From Halobacteriovorax marinus (GTDB lineage Bacteria > Bdellovibrionota > Bacteriovoracia > Bacteriovoracales > Bacteriovoracaceae): a stretch of 64,000 nt of DNA. Every line of letters starts with the position of its first letter. The first letter of the stretch is position 1. The stretch lies in contig MAAO01000002.1 of NCBI GenBank assembly GCA_002163155.1, positions 248,001 through 312,000 of the forward strand, given 5' to 3'. The notes beneath the pieces were generated by a model that was given only the letters and a program-made list of their open reading frames with translations, did not search any database and was not told the DNA's origin. Positions 1 through 9,900 of the stretch are shown here, piece by piece. Position numbers and translations under genes: made by a program.

Positions 1-100
1 CAATGAGTCCATAGCAGTTTCCTGGAATAAATTTAATATTAACTTCATCAAATAGTTTTCTGCCACCAAAGGCTAAACTTATATCATTCGCACTGATCAT
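1..100 (-). CDS. ABC-F family ATPase, N-terminal fragment (runs off the window)
   Basis: Only the first 33 codons are inside the window; the gene continues past base 1. The reverse complement starts at the ATG at 100-98 and reads MISANDISLAFGGRKLF followed by DEVNIKFIPGNCYGLI, which is the typical start of an ABC-F protein (YbiT/EttA/Uup type): a first beta strand and the aromatic/GG/F segment just before the Walker A loop. ABC-F proteins are soluble twin-ATPase ribosome-associated factors, not transporters. AGGAAAG lies just upstream as a ribosome site. The subfamily cannot be decided from this fragment. Confidence 0.75.
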   Translation of the reverse strand, partial: MISANDISLAFGGRKLFDEVNIKFIPGNCYGLI

Positions 101-196
101 TTTCTTTCCTATTATGAATATTTTTTTTGCAATAATTAGCATATTTCTTTGCACTTAGTCACAAATTTCTCAATAAAGTGTCGAATTTGCTACAAA

Positions 197-226
197 TTGC
201 AAGTTACACTAAATTCTTGCTATGAT
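197..226 (+). promoter_or_regulatory. Promoter directly abutting the ATG at 232 (leaderless candidate)
   Basis: TTGCAA (197-202), an 18-base spacer and TATGAT (221-226) form a sigma-70-like promoter. The -10 box ends only 5 bases before the ATG at 232, so transcription would begin at or next to the start codon. No Shine-Dalgarno sequence is present. Confidence 0.5.
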
Positions 227-231
227 GTCCC

Positions 232-906
232 ATGTTTAAGTATTTGATTCTTCTAGTATTGATAAATTTTAGTGTTTGTGGCAGGGAAGTTGTGAGGATT
301 GCCTACACTCATCTTGTGGCCAGCCGTGGTCAGTTCTATGTTGAGGAATTGAAAGATATTTATGAAAGAATAGGTATTTCTGTGGAGAGTTTGAATTTGC
401 CCTCTCCTCGGGGAATTTATTACTTTGAAACGAATAGAGTTGATGCTCTAGGAATTCGAATAGGTAGTTATGACAAATTTAACCCAGATGCAATAAAGGT
501 GAATGTCCCCATATTTGATAAGGTGGGGATAAGAGAATGGGTTCTGAAAGAAGATTTAGAGCGAGTAAGTAAGAATAAAAAGAACTTTGTAGTCTCTATT
601 CGAGGAGATATTGCTCCAAAGGCTTACTCAAAACGCATGAAGATAAAAGTGAATCATTACTCATTAGATATTCAAACTGCCCTACAAATGTTAAAGAAAA
701 AGCGAGCGGATGTATTAATCTTAACAGATATAGCAGTTAAGGTAAGTGGTCTGTATAAAATTCTTGTCCCGCTAAATGATAGAGTCCTTCAAGATAAACT
801 CTATCACTTCATTCATAAATCCAAAGCTCATCTTCTAAGTCAATTAGAAATTGAGTTTAGAAAATCTAAGAAAGAAGGAAAGTTTTCCCTTGAGGTTAAA
901 AAATGA
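232..906 (+). CDS. Small secreted solute-binding-protein-like protein (first of a tandem pair)
   Basis: A 224-residue protein with an N-terminal signal peptide (about residues 1-17). The mature part resembles a short version of family 3 periplasmic solute-binding proteins: an opening VRIAYT strand, then the segment LPSPRGIYYFETNRVDALG, where such proteins have the conserved region before the hinge, and a second-lobe region near RADVLILT. The ligand cannot be read from sequence. The next gene is a close paralogue with the same landmarks (LPSPRGIY, GSY.QFN, REWVLKE), and the two overlap in ATGA at 903-906, so they are translationally coupled. No transporter permease or ATPase lies nearby, so a sensory or scavenging role is as likely as transport. 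Confidence 0.7.
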   Translation: MFKYLILLVLINFSVCGREVVRIAYTHLVASRGQFYVEELKDIYERIGISVESLNLPSPRGIYYFETNRVDALGIRIGSYDKFNPDAIKVNVPIFDKVGIREWVLKEDLERVSKNKKNFVVSIRGDIAPKAYSKRMKIKVNHYSLDIQTALQMLKKKRADVLILTDIAVKVSGLYKILVPLNDRVLQDKLYHFIHKSKAHLLSQLEIEFRKSKKEGKFSLEVKK

Positions 907-1592
907 TTAATTTCTTAGCAATAATCATTACGCTTTGTCTGAGCTCTTCTGCTAATGAAGAAATTAGAGTTGCTCATACTGAACTTAAAACGAAGAACTT
1001 GCAAAACTTTACTTTAGAAGTAGATAAAATCTATCAAAAGTTGGGTCTTTCAGTTGTAAACCTATATCTCCCTTCGCCAAGAGGTATTTACAATTTTGAA
1101 TTAAATAAAGTGGATGCCCTCGGGCTCAGAATTGGTTCCTATGAGCAATTTAACTCCAAGGCGCTGAAAGTAAATGTACCTATTATTGAAAATATTAAAA
1201 TACGAGAGTGGGTTTTAAAAGAAAACCTTGAAGAGATAAAGAAGAAGTCCAGTCTGACCGTTATTGCTGTGAGAGGTGACATTTCTCCTCAATTATATTC
1301 GTCCAAAGTGGGCTTAAAAATTGATCACTATGTTTTAGATGCCGATGTTGCTGTAAAAATGCTTTTAAAAGGAAGAGGGGATATTTTTATCACCAACAAC
1401 CTTAGCGTTAAGTACAGAAGTTTCGGAAAAAAACTTGCTCCTTTGAATAACAGGTTTATACAAGAAAATCTCTATCATTTCATACACAGTTCTAAATCTC
1501 ATCTCCTAACTAAATTAGAAAATGAGTTTAGATCGTCAAAGAATAGGGGTCTATTCTTTAAAAATATTACAAGTCCAAAGAAAGTGAAATAG
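903..1592 (+). CDS. Small secreted solute-binding-protein-like protein (second of a tandem pair)
   Basis: A 229-residue protein with a signal peptide (about residues 1-17), paralogous along its whole length to the preceding product: both contain VDALG-RIGSY, VPI, IREWVLKE, RGDI-P and LYHFIH-SK-HLL. The start ATG overlaps the upstream stop in ATGA, which indicates a tandem duplication kept in one operon. It is expected to be a periplasmic ligand-binding protein of the family 3 type but shorter than typical members. Its 3' end overlaps the convergent exonuclease III gene by 26 bases. Confidence 0.7.
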   Translation: MINFLAIIITLCLSSSANEEIRVAHTELKTKNLQNFTLEVDKIYQKLGLSVVNLYLPSPRGIYNFELNKVDALGLRIGSYEQFNSKALKVNVPIIENIKIREWVLKENLEEIKKKSSLTVIAVRGDISPQLYSSKVGLKIDHYVLDADVAVKMLLKGRGDIFITNNLSVKYRSFGKKLAPLNNRFIQENLYHFIHSSKSHLLTKLENEFRSSKNRGLFFKNITSPKKVK

Positions 1593-2340
1593 GGCAGTGA
1601 TCACTACCTAGAACATCTTTATGATGTTCACAAGCTTCTACTTTATTTAAGAGTTCATTTGTCGACCAAAAGTAATCTATACGCCAACCAATATTTCTCT
1701 CTCTACAATTACTTCTATAGGTCCACCATGTGTAGTGGCCATTTTCATCTGGAGTGAAGTGTCTAAAGAGATCAGTGAAACCTTTTTCTTTAAATTCATC
1801 CATCCACTCTCTCTCAATTGGGAGAAAGCCAGTTGATTTCTTATTAGTTTTCGGATTTGCTAAGTCTATTTCGTGGTGAGCAGTATTGTAGTCTCCAGTG
1901 ATGATGACTTCTTTGCCCGTTTTCTTTTTTAAAGCGAGTGCTTTCTTAGCTACAATATTGGAAAACTCTAGTTTATAGGGAACTCTGGCGTGATCTCTTT
2001 GTCCATTTGGAAAGTAGCAATTAAAGAGAATGAACTCATCAAATTCTGTAATGATAGTTCTTCCTTCGCAGTCAAATTCTTCAACGCCAAGGCCAATAGT
2101 GTGGGAGTGATTGATTCCCTTCTTTACCCATGTAGAAACTCCTGAATACCCTTTCTTTTCAGCTGGGGCGTAGAGGGCCTCATGGGAGTCTGGGTTTACT
2201 AATCTGTCACTCAGTTGTTCTGGTAGCGCCTTAGTTTCTTGCATACAAATGACTTCCGGCATTGTTTCAAGATACCATTCGTAGAAACCTTTCTTTTCGC
2301 AGGCCCTAAGTCCCGCCACATTCCATGAGTATATTTTCAT
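1567..2340 (-). CDS. xth: Exodeoxyribonuclease III
   Basis: A 257-residue member of the endonuclease/exonuclease/phosphatase fold that cleaves DNA at abasic sites and degrades 3' ends in base excision repair. Family landmarks are all present: WNVAGLRA near residues 6-13, the metal-binding Glu in QETKA (E35), GDYNTAH near residue 147, WWTYR near 205, and GSDHCPI near 245-251 with the catalytic Asp-His pair. Length is normal for the family. AAGAGAAGAA just upstream of the ATG is a plausible ribosome site. The 3' end lies inside the 3' end of the convergent binding-protein gene. Confidence 0.92.
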   Translation of the reverse strand: MKIYSWNVAGLRACEKKGFYEWYLETMPEVICMQETKALPEQLSDRLVNPDSHEALYAPAEKKGYSGVSTWVKKGINHSHTIGLGVEEFDCEGRTIITEFDEFILFNCYFPNGQRDHARVPYKLEFSNIVAKKALALKKKTGKEVIITGDYNTAHHEIDLANPKTNKKSTGFLPIEREWMDEFKEKGFTDLFRHFTPDENGHYTWWTYRSNCRERNIGWRIDYFWSTNELLNKVEACEHHKDVLGSDHCPISLSLDL

Positions 2341-2434
2341 TTTCTTCTCTTTGTTAGTTTTTCATTAATCTAGCAAATATATAAGGACTTGATCAAAGGA
2401 TATTATCTAGTCCATAATAATTTAAGAGGTTTAT

Positions 2435-2857
2435 ATGAAGCAATCAATTTTATTTCTATGTACAGGTAACTCATGTCGCTCGCAAATGGCCGAAGGCTTC
2501 GCTAAGAAGTATTGGGGCGAGAAGTTTGATATCTATTCCGCAGGTATTACTAAGCATGGGCTTAATCCTAGAGCAGTTAAAGTTATGGAGGAAGTAGGGA
2601 TTGATATTTCAACCCACGTTTCAAATACTTCTGATGAAGTTCCTGCTGATAAAATAAACTATGTCTTTACGGTTTGCGGTAATGCTCACGAGACTTGTCC
2701 CCACTTTAGTGTTGGAAAAATCAAGCATGTAGGTTTTGATGATCCTCCATTTCTAACTAAAGATATGAGTGATGAAGAGGAGATCCTTGAGATTTATAGA
2801 AGAGTGAGAGATGAAATTGAAAACTTTGTTAAAGGTCTTGATGGAGAGTTGATTTAG
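2435..2857 (+). CDS. arsC: Arsenate reductase, thioredoxin-coupled (LMW-phosphatase fold)
   Basis: A 140-residue cytoplasmic enzyme that reduces arsenate to arsenite. The CX5R phosphatase loop CTGNSCR starts at C9, and two further cysteines (C81 and C88, in VCGNAHETCP) sit where thioredoxin-dependent ArsC enzymes keep the resolving cysteines of the disulfide cascade. The later FDDPP segment supplies the general-acid Asp region. AAGAGG precedes the ATG. No arsenite pump (ArsB/Acr3) or ArsR lies nearby, so it is a lone resistance gene here. The low-molecular-weight tyrosine phosphatase family is the alternative, but the cysteine triad favours ArsC. Confidence 0.88.
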   Translation: MKQSILFLCTGNSCRSQMAEGFAKKYWGEKFDIYSAGITKHGLNPRAVKVMEEVGIDISTHVSNTSDEVPADKINYVFTVCGNAHETCPHFSVGKIKHVGFDDPPFLTKDMSDEEEILEIYRRVRDEIENFVKGLDGELI

Positions 2858-2863
2858 ATTATT

Positions 2864-5800
2864 CTAGCCTGAAGTGGGAAACTTTAAAGGGCGTTTACTA
2901 TGAGAAGTTATCTTTTCACACTTTGTTAGGGCCTCAATTAATGTGGTCTTAATAATAGGCTTTCCAATGAAGTCATCCATTCCTGAATCGATACACTTCT
3001 GTCTATCTTCTGGTAAGACATTGGCGGTCATGGCTATAATTCTTGGTCGTTTATCTCCAAATTTTTCTACAATAATCTTAGTTGCACTCACACCATCGAG
3101 AACAGGCATTTGCATGTCCATAAAGACCACATCAAAATTCTGTTGATCTATCATATCAATGGCAACTTCCCCGTTCTTGGCAACATTCGTATTATGTCCA
3201 AGCTTTTGTAGCAACTTTACAGCTAGTACTTGGTTGATACGATTATCTTCAACGACGAGAATGTTAAGTGACTTCTCTGGTAGTTCTGTAGTTTTTACTT
3301 GCTCACTAGGAATATTTAACTCCACTGATTTTAATGGGATTTCAACGAAGAAAGTGGAGCCCTTCTTGTGTTCACTTTCTACCCACATTTTTCCTCCCAT
3401 CAATTGAGTCAGTTGGTAACTGATGGCGAGACCTAACCCTGTCCCTCCATATTTTCTGGTAGTTGAAGTGTCCACTTGCGAAAAAGATTGAAATAATTTC
3501 TTTTGATCTACATCGGAGATACCTATTCCTGTATCTTTTACGGCTATTCTTATAATATAGCTATTATTAACAATTTCCTGATCTGTCACTTTTATATTTA
3601 CGCCACCATCATGAGTAAACTTAATGGCGTTTGAAGTTAAATTTAAAAGTATTTGTCCAATTCTTGTGACATCTCCTAGAAAACCTTTTGGTAGATTTGA
3701 GGAGATATTTGACGATAGAGAAATATTTTTTTCTGAAGCCATAGGATCTAACATGAATAAAACAGTTTCAATACTCTTTGCAAAGTCGAAAGGTTGTTCT
3801 TCAAGGTGAAGTTTTCCCGCCTCAATTTTTGAGAAATCTAAAATGTCGTTTAAGACAACTAGTAAACCATCACCGCAGATTCTAATGGTATTTACTAATT
3901 CTCTTTGATCATTGTCTAGTTTTGAATCCTCTAGGAGAGTAAGCATTCCAAGAACACCATTCATAGGAGTTCTTATTTCGTGAGACATATTTGCTAGGAA
4001 TTCACTCTTGGCTTGATTGGATTTCTTCATCTTGTTAATTGAATCTTTTAGAGCAATGGTCATGGCGTTAAATGAATTTCCGAGTTGACCGAATTCATCT
4101 TGCGAGTTAATTGATATATTTTGTGAAAAATCACCTTTGGTTACATTTTCTGTACCCTTTAGGAGTAGGTTTAGCTTTCTTACAATTGTGCCTGAAACAA
4201 AGAAGGCCACTGCTAGGGCAATAACTATCGAAACAACTGTTCCGAAAATCGTCACTATTACGGTATTTTTAGCTGCGAATTCTGCAACTAAAACTCTTTC
4301 TTTCATGAGGGCATTTTCTATTTGAATAAATTTTACTAATTTAAGTCTGATTTTATCAACGATGTTCTTTCCTGTTTCATTTTCTATCATGTCCGTAATA
4401 TCGTTCATGGTAGCACCAGTTCTATTAATTTTTCTTCTTATTTCTATTTCAGGTTTCGCTGCTTTTATTAACCACTCATCAGCTTTTAAGCGGAGCTTTT
4501 CAATATTCTCAAGCATGACGTGTTTCTTAAAATTAGAACTTACTATTTTACGTAATTCAGTAAGAGATGAATTTAAATATAGTTTACCGGATTCATAGGG
4601 CTGTAAAAAAACAGACCTACCTGTAATGAGAAATCCCCTTTGACCTGTTTCTTGATCCACCATGGCCTTACCTATTTGAATAACATATCTTTGAGCTTCA
4701 AGATTTTTAGCTTTTTCAAATAATATATCTAATTCTTCTAGTTTAATTCTAATGGAATCTAGTATTCCTTTTCCTGTTCCATTTGAAATAGCCTCTTCTA
4801 TATCTGTAAATGTTTTCTTACCAAGGTCTAATTGTCTTCTTAATTTTATTTCTGGTTGAGCCGCAGTTTGTAACCATTTTCTAGCTAATCTTTCGACTTC
4901 TTTCACCTTGATTAAAGTAGTATTAATATCAAAAGTATCATTCGCAACCACTTTAAGTTCGACTATCACAGATTGAAAAGTCTCATATCCATTTTTGAAA
5001 GGCTCAAGAAAACGATCTTCTCCTGTTATGAGAAATCCACGTTGCCCTGTTTCTTGATCAACAAGGGACTTCGTTGCACTTAGAGTTAATTTTATTCCAA
5101 GTTGGTGCTTGGTTTTGTGAAAGTCCGAATCGATTCTTTTAGATAAAACTCTAAGTTCATCTAAAATGTTTTTTCCTGTCTTTCTTCGAAGAACTGTTTG
5201 CATATAAAAGAGGCTGTTCTGACTTCTCTTAGCCACTTCTCGTCTAGAAGCAATCTCTGGTCTGGCAGCTCTTTCAGACCATTCGATAGCCTTGTCGTGC
5301 AGTTTATTTATATCTTTGTTCATGTTTTCTTTGTTTCTTTTTTGGTATTTAAACTTAACAAATATTTTTAAATTGGTTATAGCATTCCTAAAATCTTTTT
5401 GCCCTTGCTTATATGGAGCTAAGAAATCTTCTTCTCCTGTAATAAGAAAGCCACGTTGCCCTGTTTCTTGATTGAGTAATGAGTTAGTTACGAGTACAAC
5501 TAAGTATCGACCTTCTAGGTTTTTATCTTTCTTGAATCTATTATCTATTCTGTCTAAAATGATACGCATATCATCTAAGAGACCTTTTCCCAGTCCCTGA
5601 GTAAGAACTGTTTGTAAGAATTCTTGAGTCGATATTCCTGATTTTGAGATTTCTCTTCTTGCATTTATTTCAGGTCGTGCAGCATTTTCTAACCATTGCG
5701 TATACTGGTTATTTAGAGTGTTGATTTCTAGATTCAATTCTTTTTTCGAAAATGAATTTTTAACGATTGTTTGAATTTCATTATAATAAATTGTTAGATC

Positions 5801-7021
5801 TTTTTTACCCTCTTTAAATGGGTGTAGAAATTCTTCTTTTCCTGTAATAAGAAAACCACGTTGTCCAGATTCTTGATCAACCATGGCCTTCTCAATTTTC
5901 AACACTATATTTTGTGCAACTTTATTTTCAGCTTTTTCAAAAATAATTCTTAAATGAAATAGTTTTCTTCTTAAGTTGTCTAATATGTCTTTACCTCTCG
6001 CCCTCGCGAGGACATTTCCTATAATAGATTCAAATTTTAAGTCTTTTAAGTCTTTTAAGTCTTTTAAGTCTTTTAAGTCTTTTAAGTCTTTTAAGTCTTT
6101 TAAGTCTTTTAAGTCTTTTATTGGCCCTGCCTGTTCTTCATATATCTTTCGTGCTTTATCTAGTTTTCTACGTAGATTTATTTCAGGAGTTGCAGCTTCA
6201 TCGATCCACTGTTTTGTAAGTTCTTTAATTTCTTGAATATTCCTTATGACTTCTTTTTTTTTAAATGCTTGGTTTATTATAATTCTTAAATCATTTAAAT
6301 GCCTTCTATAACTTTGTTGTCCTAAATGATAGGGCTCTAGAAAACTGTCCTCTCCAGTGATAAGAAAACCTCTCTCTCCTGTTTCTTGATCAACAATGTC
6401 TTTTGAAATGGCGAGTAGAAGATTGGTTCCGCTTAGGTTATCTGCTTTTGTAAATTTATTATTAATTGAATTTATTGTTTTTCTTAAATTATCTAAATAT
6501 TTTTTCCCTGTACCTTTTTTCAAAACATTTTGCATATAGTTCAAGGTCTTTGATCCGATTTGAATAGTTCTTCTCTTAGCAATTTCAGGGTTAGCAGCTT
6601 TTATTAGCCATTCTTTTTGTAAGGTATCTACTTCTTCAATAAGGCGAACTTGATCAGGATTATCTTCAACTAAAGTTTTAATTTTTAAAATATCACTATT
6701 CCAATTCTTTTTAGCTTTTTCAAAAGGTTCTAAGAAGTGTTCTTTTCCAGTAATTAGAAAACCTCTCTCTCCAGTTTCCATATCAACTATGTTCTTTTCA
6801 AGTCTTTGACCACTTGTAATCACTACTTGTGTATGCTGTACCCATTTTGATGTATCGATCAGTTTTTCAATACTAAAATAGATGACAATTGAAATGATAC
6901 TCATAAGTAAAAGAGGAACACTAAAACCTAGTAGAATTTTTTTGCGTGTATTTAGCGTTGACAAAATATTTTGTAATTTTCTCATCGTCTTTTTGTATGA
7001 AATTTCAATTTTATTAATCAT
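2864..7021 (-). CDS. Giant hybrid sensor histidine kinase with six CHASE3-like modules
   Basis: A 1385-residue membrane hybrid kinase. One transmembrane segment lies near residues 29-50 and a second near 930-955. Between them are six CHASE3-like modules, each marked by a version of [13 protein letters not shown] and a following W..AA.PEI..RR motif, spaced about 130-140 residues. After the second membrane segment come HAMP, HisKA with the phospho-acceptor in [11 protein letters not shown], HATPase with GTGLGLAIS, and a C-terminal receiver with [15 protein letters not shown]3 is usually present once, as an extracytoplasmic sensory bundle, so this sensor is greatly expanded. A run of nine in-frame Asp-Leu-Lys units lies near residues 303-329, between modules 2 and 3. 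No partner output gene is adjacent. An internal Met at residue 13 is a possible alternative start; neither start has a good ribosome site. Confidence 0.9.
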   Translation of the reverse strand: MINKIEISYKKTMRKLQNILSTLNTRKKILLGFSVPLLLMSIISIVIYFSIEKLIDTSKWVQHTQVVITSGQRLEKNIVDMETGERGFLITGKEHFLEPFEKAKKNWNSDILKIKTLVEDNPDQVRLIEEVDTLQKEWLIKAANPEIAKRRTIQIGSKTLNYMQNVLKKGTGKKYLDNLRKTINSINNKFTKADNLSGTNLLLAISKDIVDQETGERGFLITGEDSFLEPYHLGQQSYRRHLNDLRIIINQAFKKKEVIRNIQEIKELTKQWIDEAATPEINLRRKLDKARKIYEEQAGPIKDLKDLKDLKDLKDLKDLKDLKDLKDLKFESIIGNVLARARGKDILDNLRRKLFHLRIIFEKAENKVAQNIVLKIEKAMVDQESGQRGFLITGKEEFLHPFKEGKKDLTIYYNEIQTIVKNSFSKKELNLEINTLNNQYTQWLENAARPEINARREISKSGISTQEFLQTVLTQGLGKGLLDDMRIILDRIDNRFKKDKNLEGRYLVVLVTNSLLNQETGQRGFLITGEEDFLAPYKQGQKDFRNAITNLKIFVKFKYQKRNKENMNKDINKLHDKAIEWSERAARPEIASRREVAKRSQNSLFYMQTVLRRKTGKNILDELRVLSKRIDSDFHKTKHQLGIKLTLSATKSLVDQETGQRGFLITGEDRFLEPFKNGYETFQSVIVELKVVANDTFDINTTLIKVKEVERLARKWLQTAAQPEIKLRRQLDLGKKTFTDIEEAISNGTGKGILDSIRIKLEELDILFEKAKNLEAQRYVIQIGKAMVDQETGQRGFLITGRSVFLQPYESGKLYLNSSLTELRKIVSSNFKKHVMLENIEKLRLKADEWLIKAAKPEIEIRRKINRTGATMNDITDMIENETGKNIVDKIRLKLVKFIQIENALMKERVLVAEFAAKNTVIVTIFGTVVSIVIALAVAFFVSGTIVRKLNLLLKGTENVTKGDFSQNISINSQDEFGQLGNSFNAMTIALKDSINKMKKSNQAKSEFLANMSHEIRTPMNGVLGMLTLLEDSKLDNDQRELVNTIRICGDGLLVVLNDILDFSKIEAGKLHLEEQPFDFAKSIETVLFMLDPMASEKNISLSSNISSNLPKGFLGDVTRIGQILLNLTSNAIKFTHDGGVNIKVTDQEIVNNSYIIRIAVKDTGIGISDVDQKKLFQSFSQVDTSTTRKYGGTGLGLAISYQLTQLMGGKMWVESEHKKGSTFFVEIPLKSVELNIPSEQVKTTELPEKSLNILVVEDNRINQVLAVKLLQKLGHNTNVAKNGEVAIDMIDQQNFDVVFMDMQMPVLDGVSATKIIVEKFGDKRPRIIAMTANVLPEDRQKCIDSGMDDFIGKPIIKTTLIEALTKCEKITSHSKRPLKFPTSG
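6035..6120. repeat. 9-bp tandem repeat, nine units, in frame within the CHASE3 kinase gene
   Basis: The unit ttttaagtc is repeated nine times without error from 6035 to 6115, followed by a partial unit to 6120. On the coding (minus) strand each unit is GAC TTA AAA, giving Asp-Leu-Lys nine times. Because the unit is a multiple of three, gain or loss of copies would lengthen or shorten a charged helix without breaking the frame. Confidence 0.97.
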
Positions 7022-7113
7022 TGTATTTTTATCTTCTATGAACAGTTTAATAACTTTCTCATTTAATACATTCGGTTATTTTATTATTTTTCTTATTGGG
7101 AGAGGCTTAATTC

Positions 7114-7260
7114 TTGTTAAAGATTCAATATCTACCCATTTTATTGGCAATTTCTTGGGTCTCATTCGCTTTGGTTGCAGTTCTTTATATCTACTCTAAG
7201 TTCCCAGTTTTATTGGAAAAGAGTCTTTTTCTAAATTTCAACACAACTTATGAACCATAA
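7114..7260 (+). CDS. Candidate 48-residue membrane microprotein upstream of BrkB
   Basis: A short open frame starting with TTG at 7114, preceded at 8 bases by GGGAGAGG (7098-7105), a strong ribosome site not otherwise explained. The product would carry one hydrophobic helix (ILLAISWVSFALVAVLYIY) and a short polar tail ending in NTTYEP. Its stop at 7258-7260 overlaps the start of the downstream BrkB-like gene (ATG at 7250), which lacks its own ribosome site, so the arrangement suggests translational coupling. It is not a recognised family and could be a chance frame; the ribosome site and overlap are the evidence for it. Confidence 0.4.
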   Translation: MLKIQYLPILLAISWVSFALVAVLYIYSKFPVLLEKSLFLNFNTTYEP

Positions 7261-8278
7261 TGCTCAGATGGAAAACGAACAAAATAAAATTATTGAAATT
7301 GGAAAGAATTACGAGTCTTATAGTTATAAATTTACTACGGTACTTGTCTCTAAATTACTACATGGCTTCTTCTTATTTAAGAAGAGGAAAGGTGAGATCT
7401 TAGCGGGAGCTACAACGTTCTTTGCTGTCTTAAGTTTTTGTCCTTCAATCTTGCTCTTTATATCTCTACTCGGATATATAACAGGGGATATTAATCAATC
7501 TAAGGCGATTGTGCTAGAGACAATCAATGCTAATATTCCGCAACTTGCACCTTGGATTTTAAAGAGTATTTCTGCCATAGTGGAACAACAATTATCTTCT
7601 TCTAAAACGGTTAACGTATTTAATCTGATCTTTCTCGGTTACTCCTTAGTAGGTTTAGTTTCTGCACTTATGTATGGAATAAGATCGATAAGTAAGACTG
7701 AAGCAAAGGGTGGTTTTCTAATTGAAGATATGAAGTCATTTGCCATTGGATCAATGATGAGTGTTTTTCTTGGAACACTTATTATTATTTCAAATAAGAT
7801 ATTATTTAAATTGATCTTTTTTCCAAAGGCAGCGGCTTTACCAGATGTGACGAAGTTTCTCTTTGATTATCAAATCGCTCCCATTGCCTTATCGCTTGGA
7901 TTCTTTACACTCTTTTATAAGTTCTCTTCAGGTAAGAATATTTCTTATAAGAATTCATTTGTAGGGGCCTGTGCATTTGTCGCTTGTTTTATAGTGGGGA
8001 AGTCAGGTTATTGGATTTATCTGCAAAGTTCTAAACAAGACCTTACACAGAATTATGGAAATTTCTATACTATTGTTATGGCGGTAGTGTGGGTTTATTA
8101 CTTAGTGTGTTCGTTCTTCTATGGGGCGAGTATTTCTAATCTTAAAAAGGAAGACTTATTTCCTGTGAGACAACAAGCTCCAACACCTATAAAGAAAGCT
8201 GTGAGAAAATCAGCTGTTCCTCCAGGGTTACCAAAGGTTCCTAGTCAGTCTAAGGAACCTTTTAAGAAGGCCGCTTAA
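7250..8278 (+). CDS. YihY/BrkB family inner-membrane protein
   Basis: A 342-residue polytopic protein of the YihY/BrkB family. The core begins with GEILAGATTFFAVLSFCPSI (about residues 47-66), the family's characteristic first membrane helix, and continues through about six hydrophobic segments to near residue 300. The tail is proline- and lysine-rich and cytoplasmic. Members were once called ribonuclease BN, but they are membrane proteins of uncertain transport or envelope function. No ribosome site precedes the ATG at 7250 or the alternative Met at 7268; translation may be coupled to the overlapping short frame upstream. The last four bases overlap the convergent phospholipase-like gene. 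Confidence 0.85.
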   Translation: MNHNAQMENEQNKIIEIGKNYESYSYKFTTVLVSKLLHGFFLFKKRKGEILAGATTFFAVLSFCPSILLFISLLGYITGDINQSKAIVLETINANIPQLAPWILKSISAIVEQQLSSSKTVNVFNLIFLGYSLVGLVSALMYGIRSISKTEAKGGFLIEDMKSFAIGSMMSVFLGTLIIISNKILFKLIFFPKAAALPDVTKFLFDYQIAPIALSLGFFTLFYKFSSGKNISYKNSFVGACAFVACFIVGKSGYWIYLQSSKQDLTQNYGNFYTIVMAVVWVYYLVCSFFYGASISNLKKEDLFPVRQQAPTPIKKAVRKSAVPPGLPKVPSQSKEPFKKAA

Positions 8279-9816
8279 AGTAGATCTCTTAAGAGAATTG
8301 AAGGAATTGCAATAGCTTTCATAATGAATTTACTCTTTCCTGTAGGATCTCCGTAGGCATCCGCAGGGAGGTTATTGCTATCAACTGCTGCATTATCGCC
8401 AGTTATTTTATAACCAAATCTTGATCTCTCTTCAATGCTGGCACTTACTTCTGCTGTGAGTTCTTTATTTCCCTTACAAAATAGGGCCATTTCTGAGTTA
8501 TAGTAATTTGATCTATTATCTACGTTATATGTTCCAATCATAACTTCATCATTGTCATAGATTTGTGTTTTCGAATGAGTTCCCCATTTTGCAGTCTTCA
8601 CACCTTCACTAATTGTTTCATGTTTAGGAAACCATTTTCCATTATGGATATAAGGAACGATTCCCTTTGCTTGCCACTTAAAGACATCCTTGTAGAAGTT
8701 TGCAGCTACATAGACAGCATCAGTTGAACCTAAACTATTAGTATAAATTTCAATATCGATATCTTTTTTAATTAAGTAATCCATTAAGCCTTCAGTATCA
8801 TTATTATGAATGAAGTATGGTGATGAAACTACAATCGAGTCTTTTGTGTCTCTAATTTTCACATCGAGAACTTTTCTAAGAACTCTAAACTTGTCTGAAA
8901 AATTATCTTTTATTCTCTTAGAAAATCTTGCACCTTCTACGTCTGTAGCATAAGTTGTCTCAGGGCAATCATGAAGCTTCTTGGCATCTAGAATGGGTCT
9001 TGAAATGGCCTCAACTTTTCTCATCATTTCTCTATCTGCATCTGTTTGTAAAAGAAAACTCACTGCATTTTCTTGTGCTTTTTTAAATGACTTAACACTT
9101 GCTTTATACTTTCTTCTAAGAGCTGCTCTTCTATGTCTATTTGTGGCGGCCATTTTAAAAGTTTTAGGTTTAGTGGGAGCTTTTGGGTCTTCTGTAATTT
9201 TATGACCAAAGTACTTATCAAATGATTCTCTCATTCCTTTAACAATAGATCCTTTTACAAAGATATCTCTATCGAGGAAATTAAAATGTTCTGAGAGGTC
9301 AAAGTAATCGTCTCCAATATTTCTTCCACCAGTAATGGCTTCCACGTCGTCTATGACGAATAGTTTTCTATGGGATCTAAATTGCATAGATGAGAGTTTT
9401 AAAATTGAAGCATCGTTATAGAATCTTAATTCTACGCCATATTGCTTTAATTCCTTTGCGATATGATTGTCTAGGGCAAAAACCGCTACGGACTTATCAA
9501 CTAGGATTCTAACTTTCACGCCTCTCTTAGCGGCTTCAACGAGTGCTTGAGTTAATATTCTTCCTGCTTGGTCTTGGTTATAAATAAAGTATTCCACTTC
9601 AATGGATTTCTTAGCTCGTTTAATCATATCGAGTCTAATCTGCAGGGAAGCAATCCCACTGTTTAGAACAATCATTTCATTTCTTAGGTTTGACTCTTCA
9701 CTTGCCACTTGAACTTCATAGAAAGGATATTTAAGAGGGGATTCAGCTGCCATCGCACCAAGTGTTGTACTTGCTAGTGCTAAAGTTAAAAGCATACCTT
9801 TCATTGTCTTTCTCAT
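8275..9816 (-). CDS. Secreted phospholipase D-like protein (two HKD motifs)
   Basis: A 513-residue protein with a cleavable signal peptide ending near AMA-AES (residue 23). It has two phospholipase D/cardiolipin synthase-type catalytic motifs: HRKLFVID near residue 150 followed by GGRN, and HSKTQIYD near residue 412 followed by GTYNVDNRS. The two HKD motifs come together to form one active site that hydrolyses or transfers phosphodiester head groups. The basic stretch between them (about residues 215-245, rich in Arg and Lys) is unusual. Export suggests action in the periplasm or outside the cell rather than cardiolipin synthesis. AGGA lies 11 bases before the ATG. Confidence 0.82.
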   Translation of the reverse strand: MRKTMKGMLLTLALASTTLGAMAAESPLKYPFYEVQVASEESNLRNEMIVLNSGIASLQIRLDMIKRAKKSIEVEYFIYNQDQAGRILTQALVEAAKRGVKVRILVDKSVAVFALDNHIAKELKQYGVELRFYNDASILKLSSMQFRSHRKLFVIDDVEAITGGRNIGDDYFDLSEHFNFLDRDIFVKGSIVKGMRESFDKYFGHKITEDPKAPTKPKTFKMAATNRHRRAALRRKYKASVKSFKKAQENAVSFLLQTDADREMMRKVEAISRPILDAKKLHDCPETTYATDVEGARFSKRIKDNFSDKFRVLRKVLDVKIRDTKDSIVVSSPYFIHNNDTEGLMDYLIKKDIDIEIYTNSLGSTDAVYVAANFYKDVFKWQAKGIVPYIHNGKWFPKHETISEGVKTAKWGTHSKTQIYDNDEVMIGTYNVDNRSNYYNSEMALFCKGNKELTAEVSASIEERSRFGYKITGDNAAVDSNNLPADAYGDPTGKSKFIMKAIAIPSILLRDLL

Positions 9817-9900
9817 GGTTCGTTCATCCTGGTAAATTTATAATTAAATAATTTTAACCTAAAGATGGAACACAGATGACAATTTGAGAATGTTTACAGG

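Noticed and set aside
6035-6120. CRISPR-like or phage-type repeat array
   Set aside because: The repeat is a 9-bp tandem unit without spacers, lies in frame within a gene, and no cas genes are in the window.
5976-6236. Plus-strand open frame with repeated Ser-Phe-Lys
   Set aside because: It is the opposite-strand reading of the Asp-Leu-Lys repeat in the kinase gene; there is no ribosome site and the repeat alone keeps it open.
6882-7199. 105-codon plus-strand frame ending before the BrkB gene
   Set aside because: It begins within the kinase gene on the other strand and has no ribosome site; the shorter frame at 7114-7260 in another phase is better supported.
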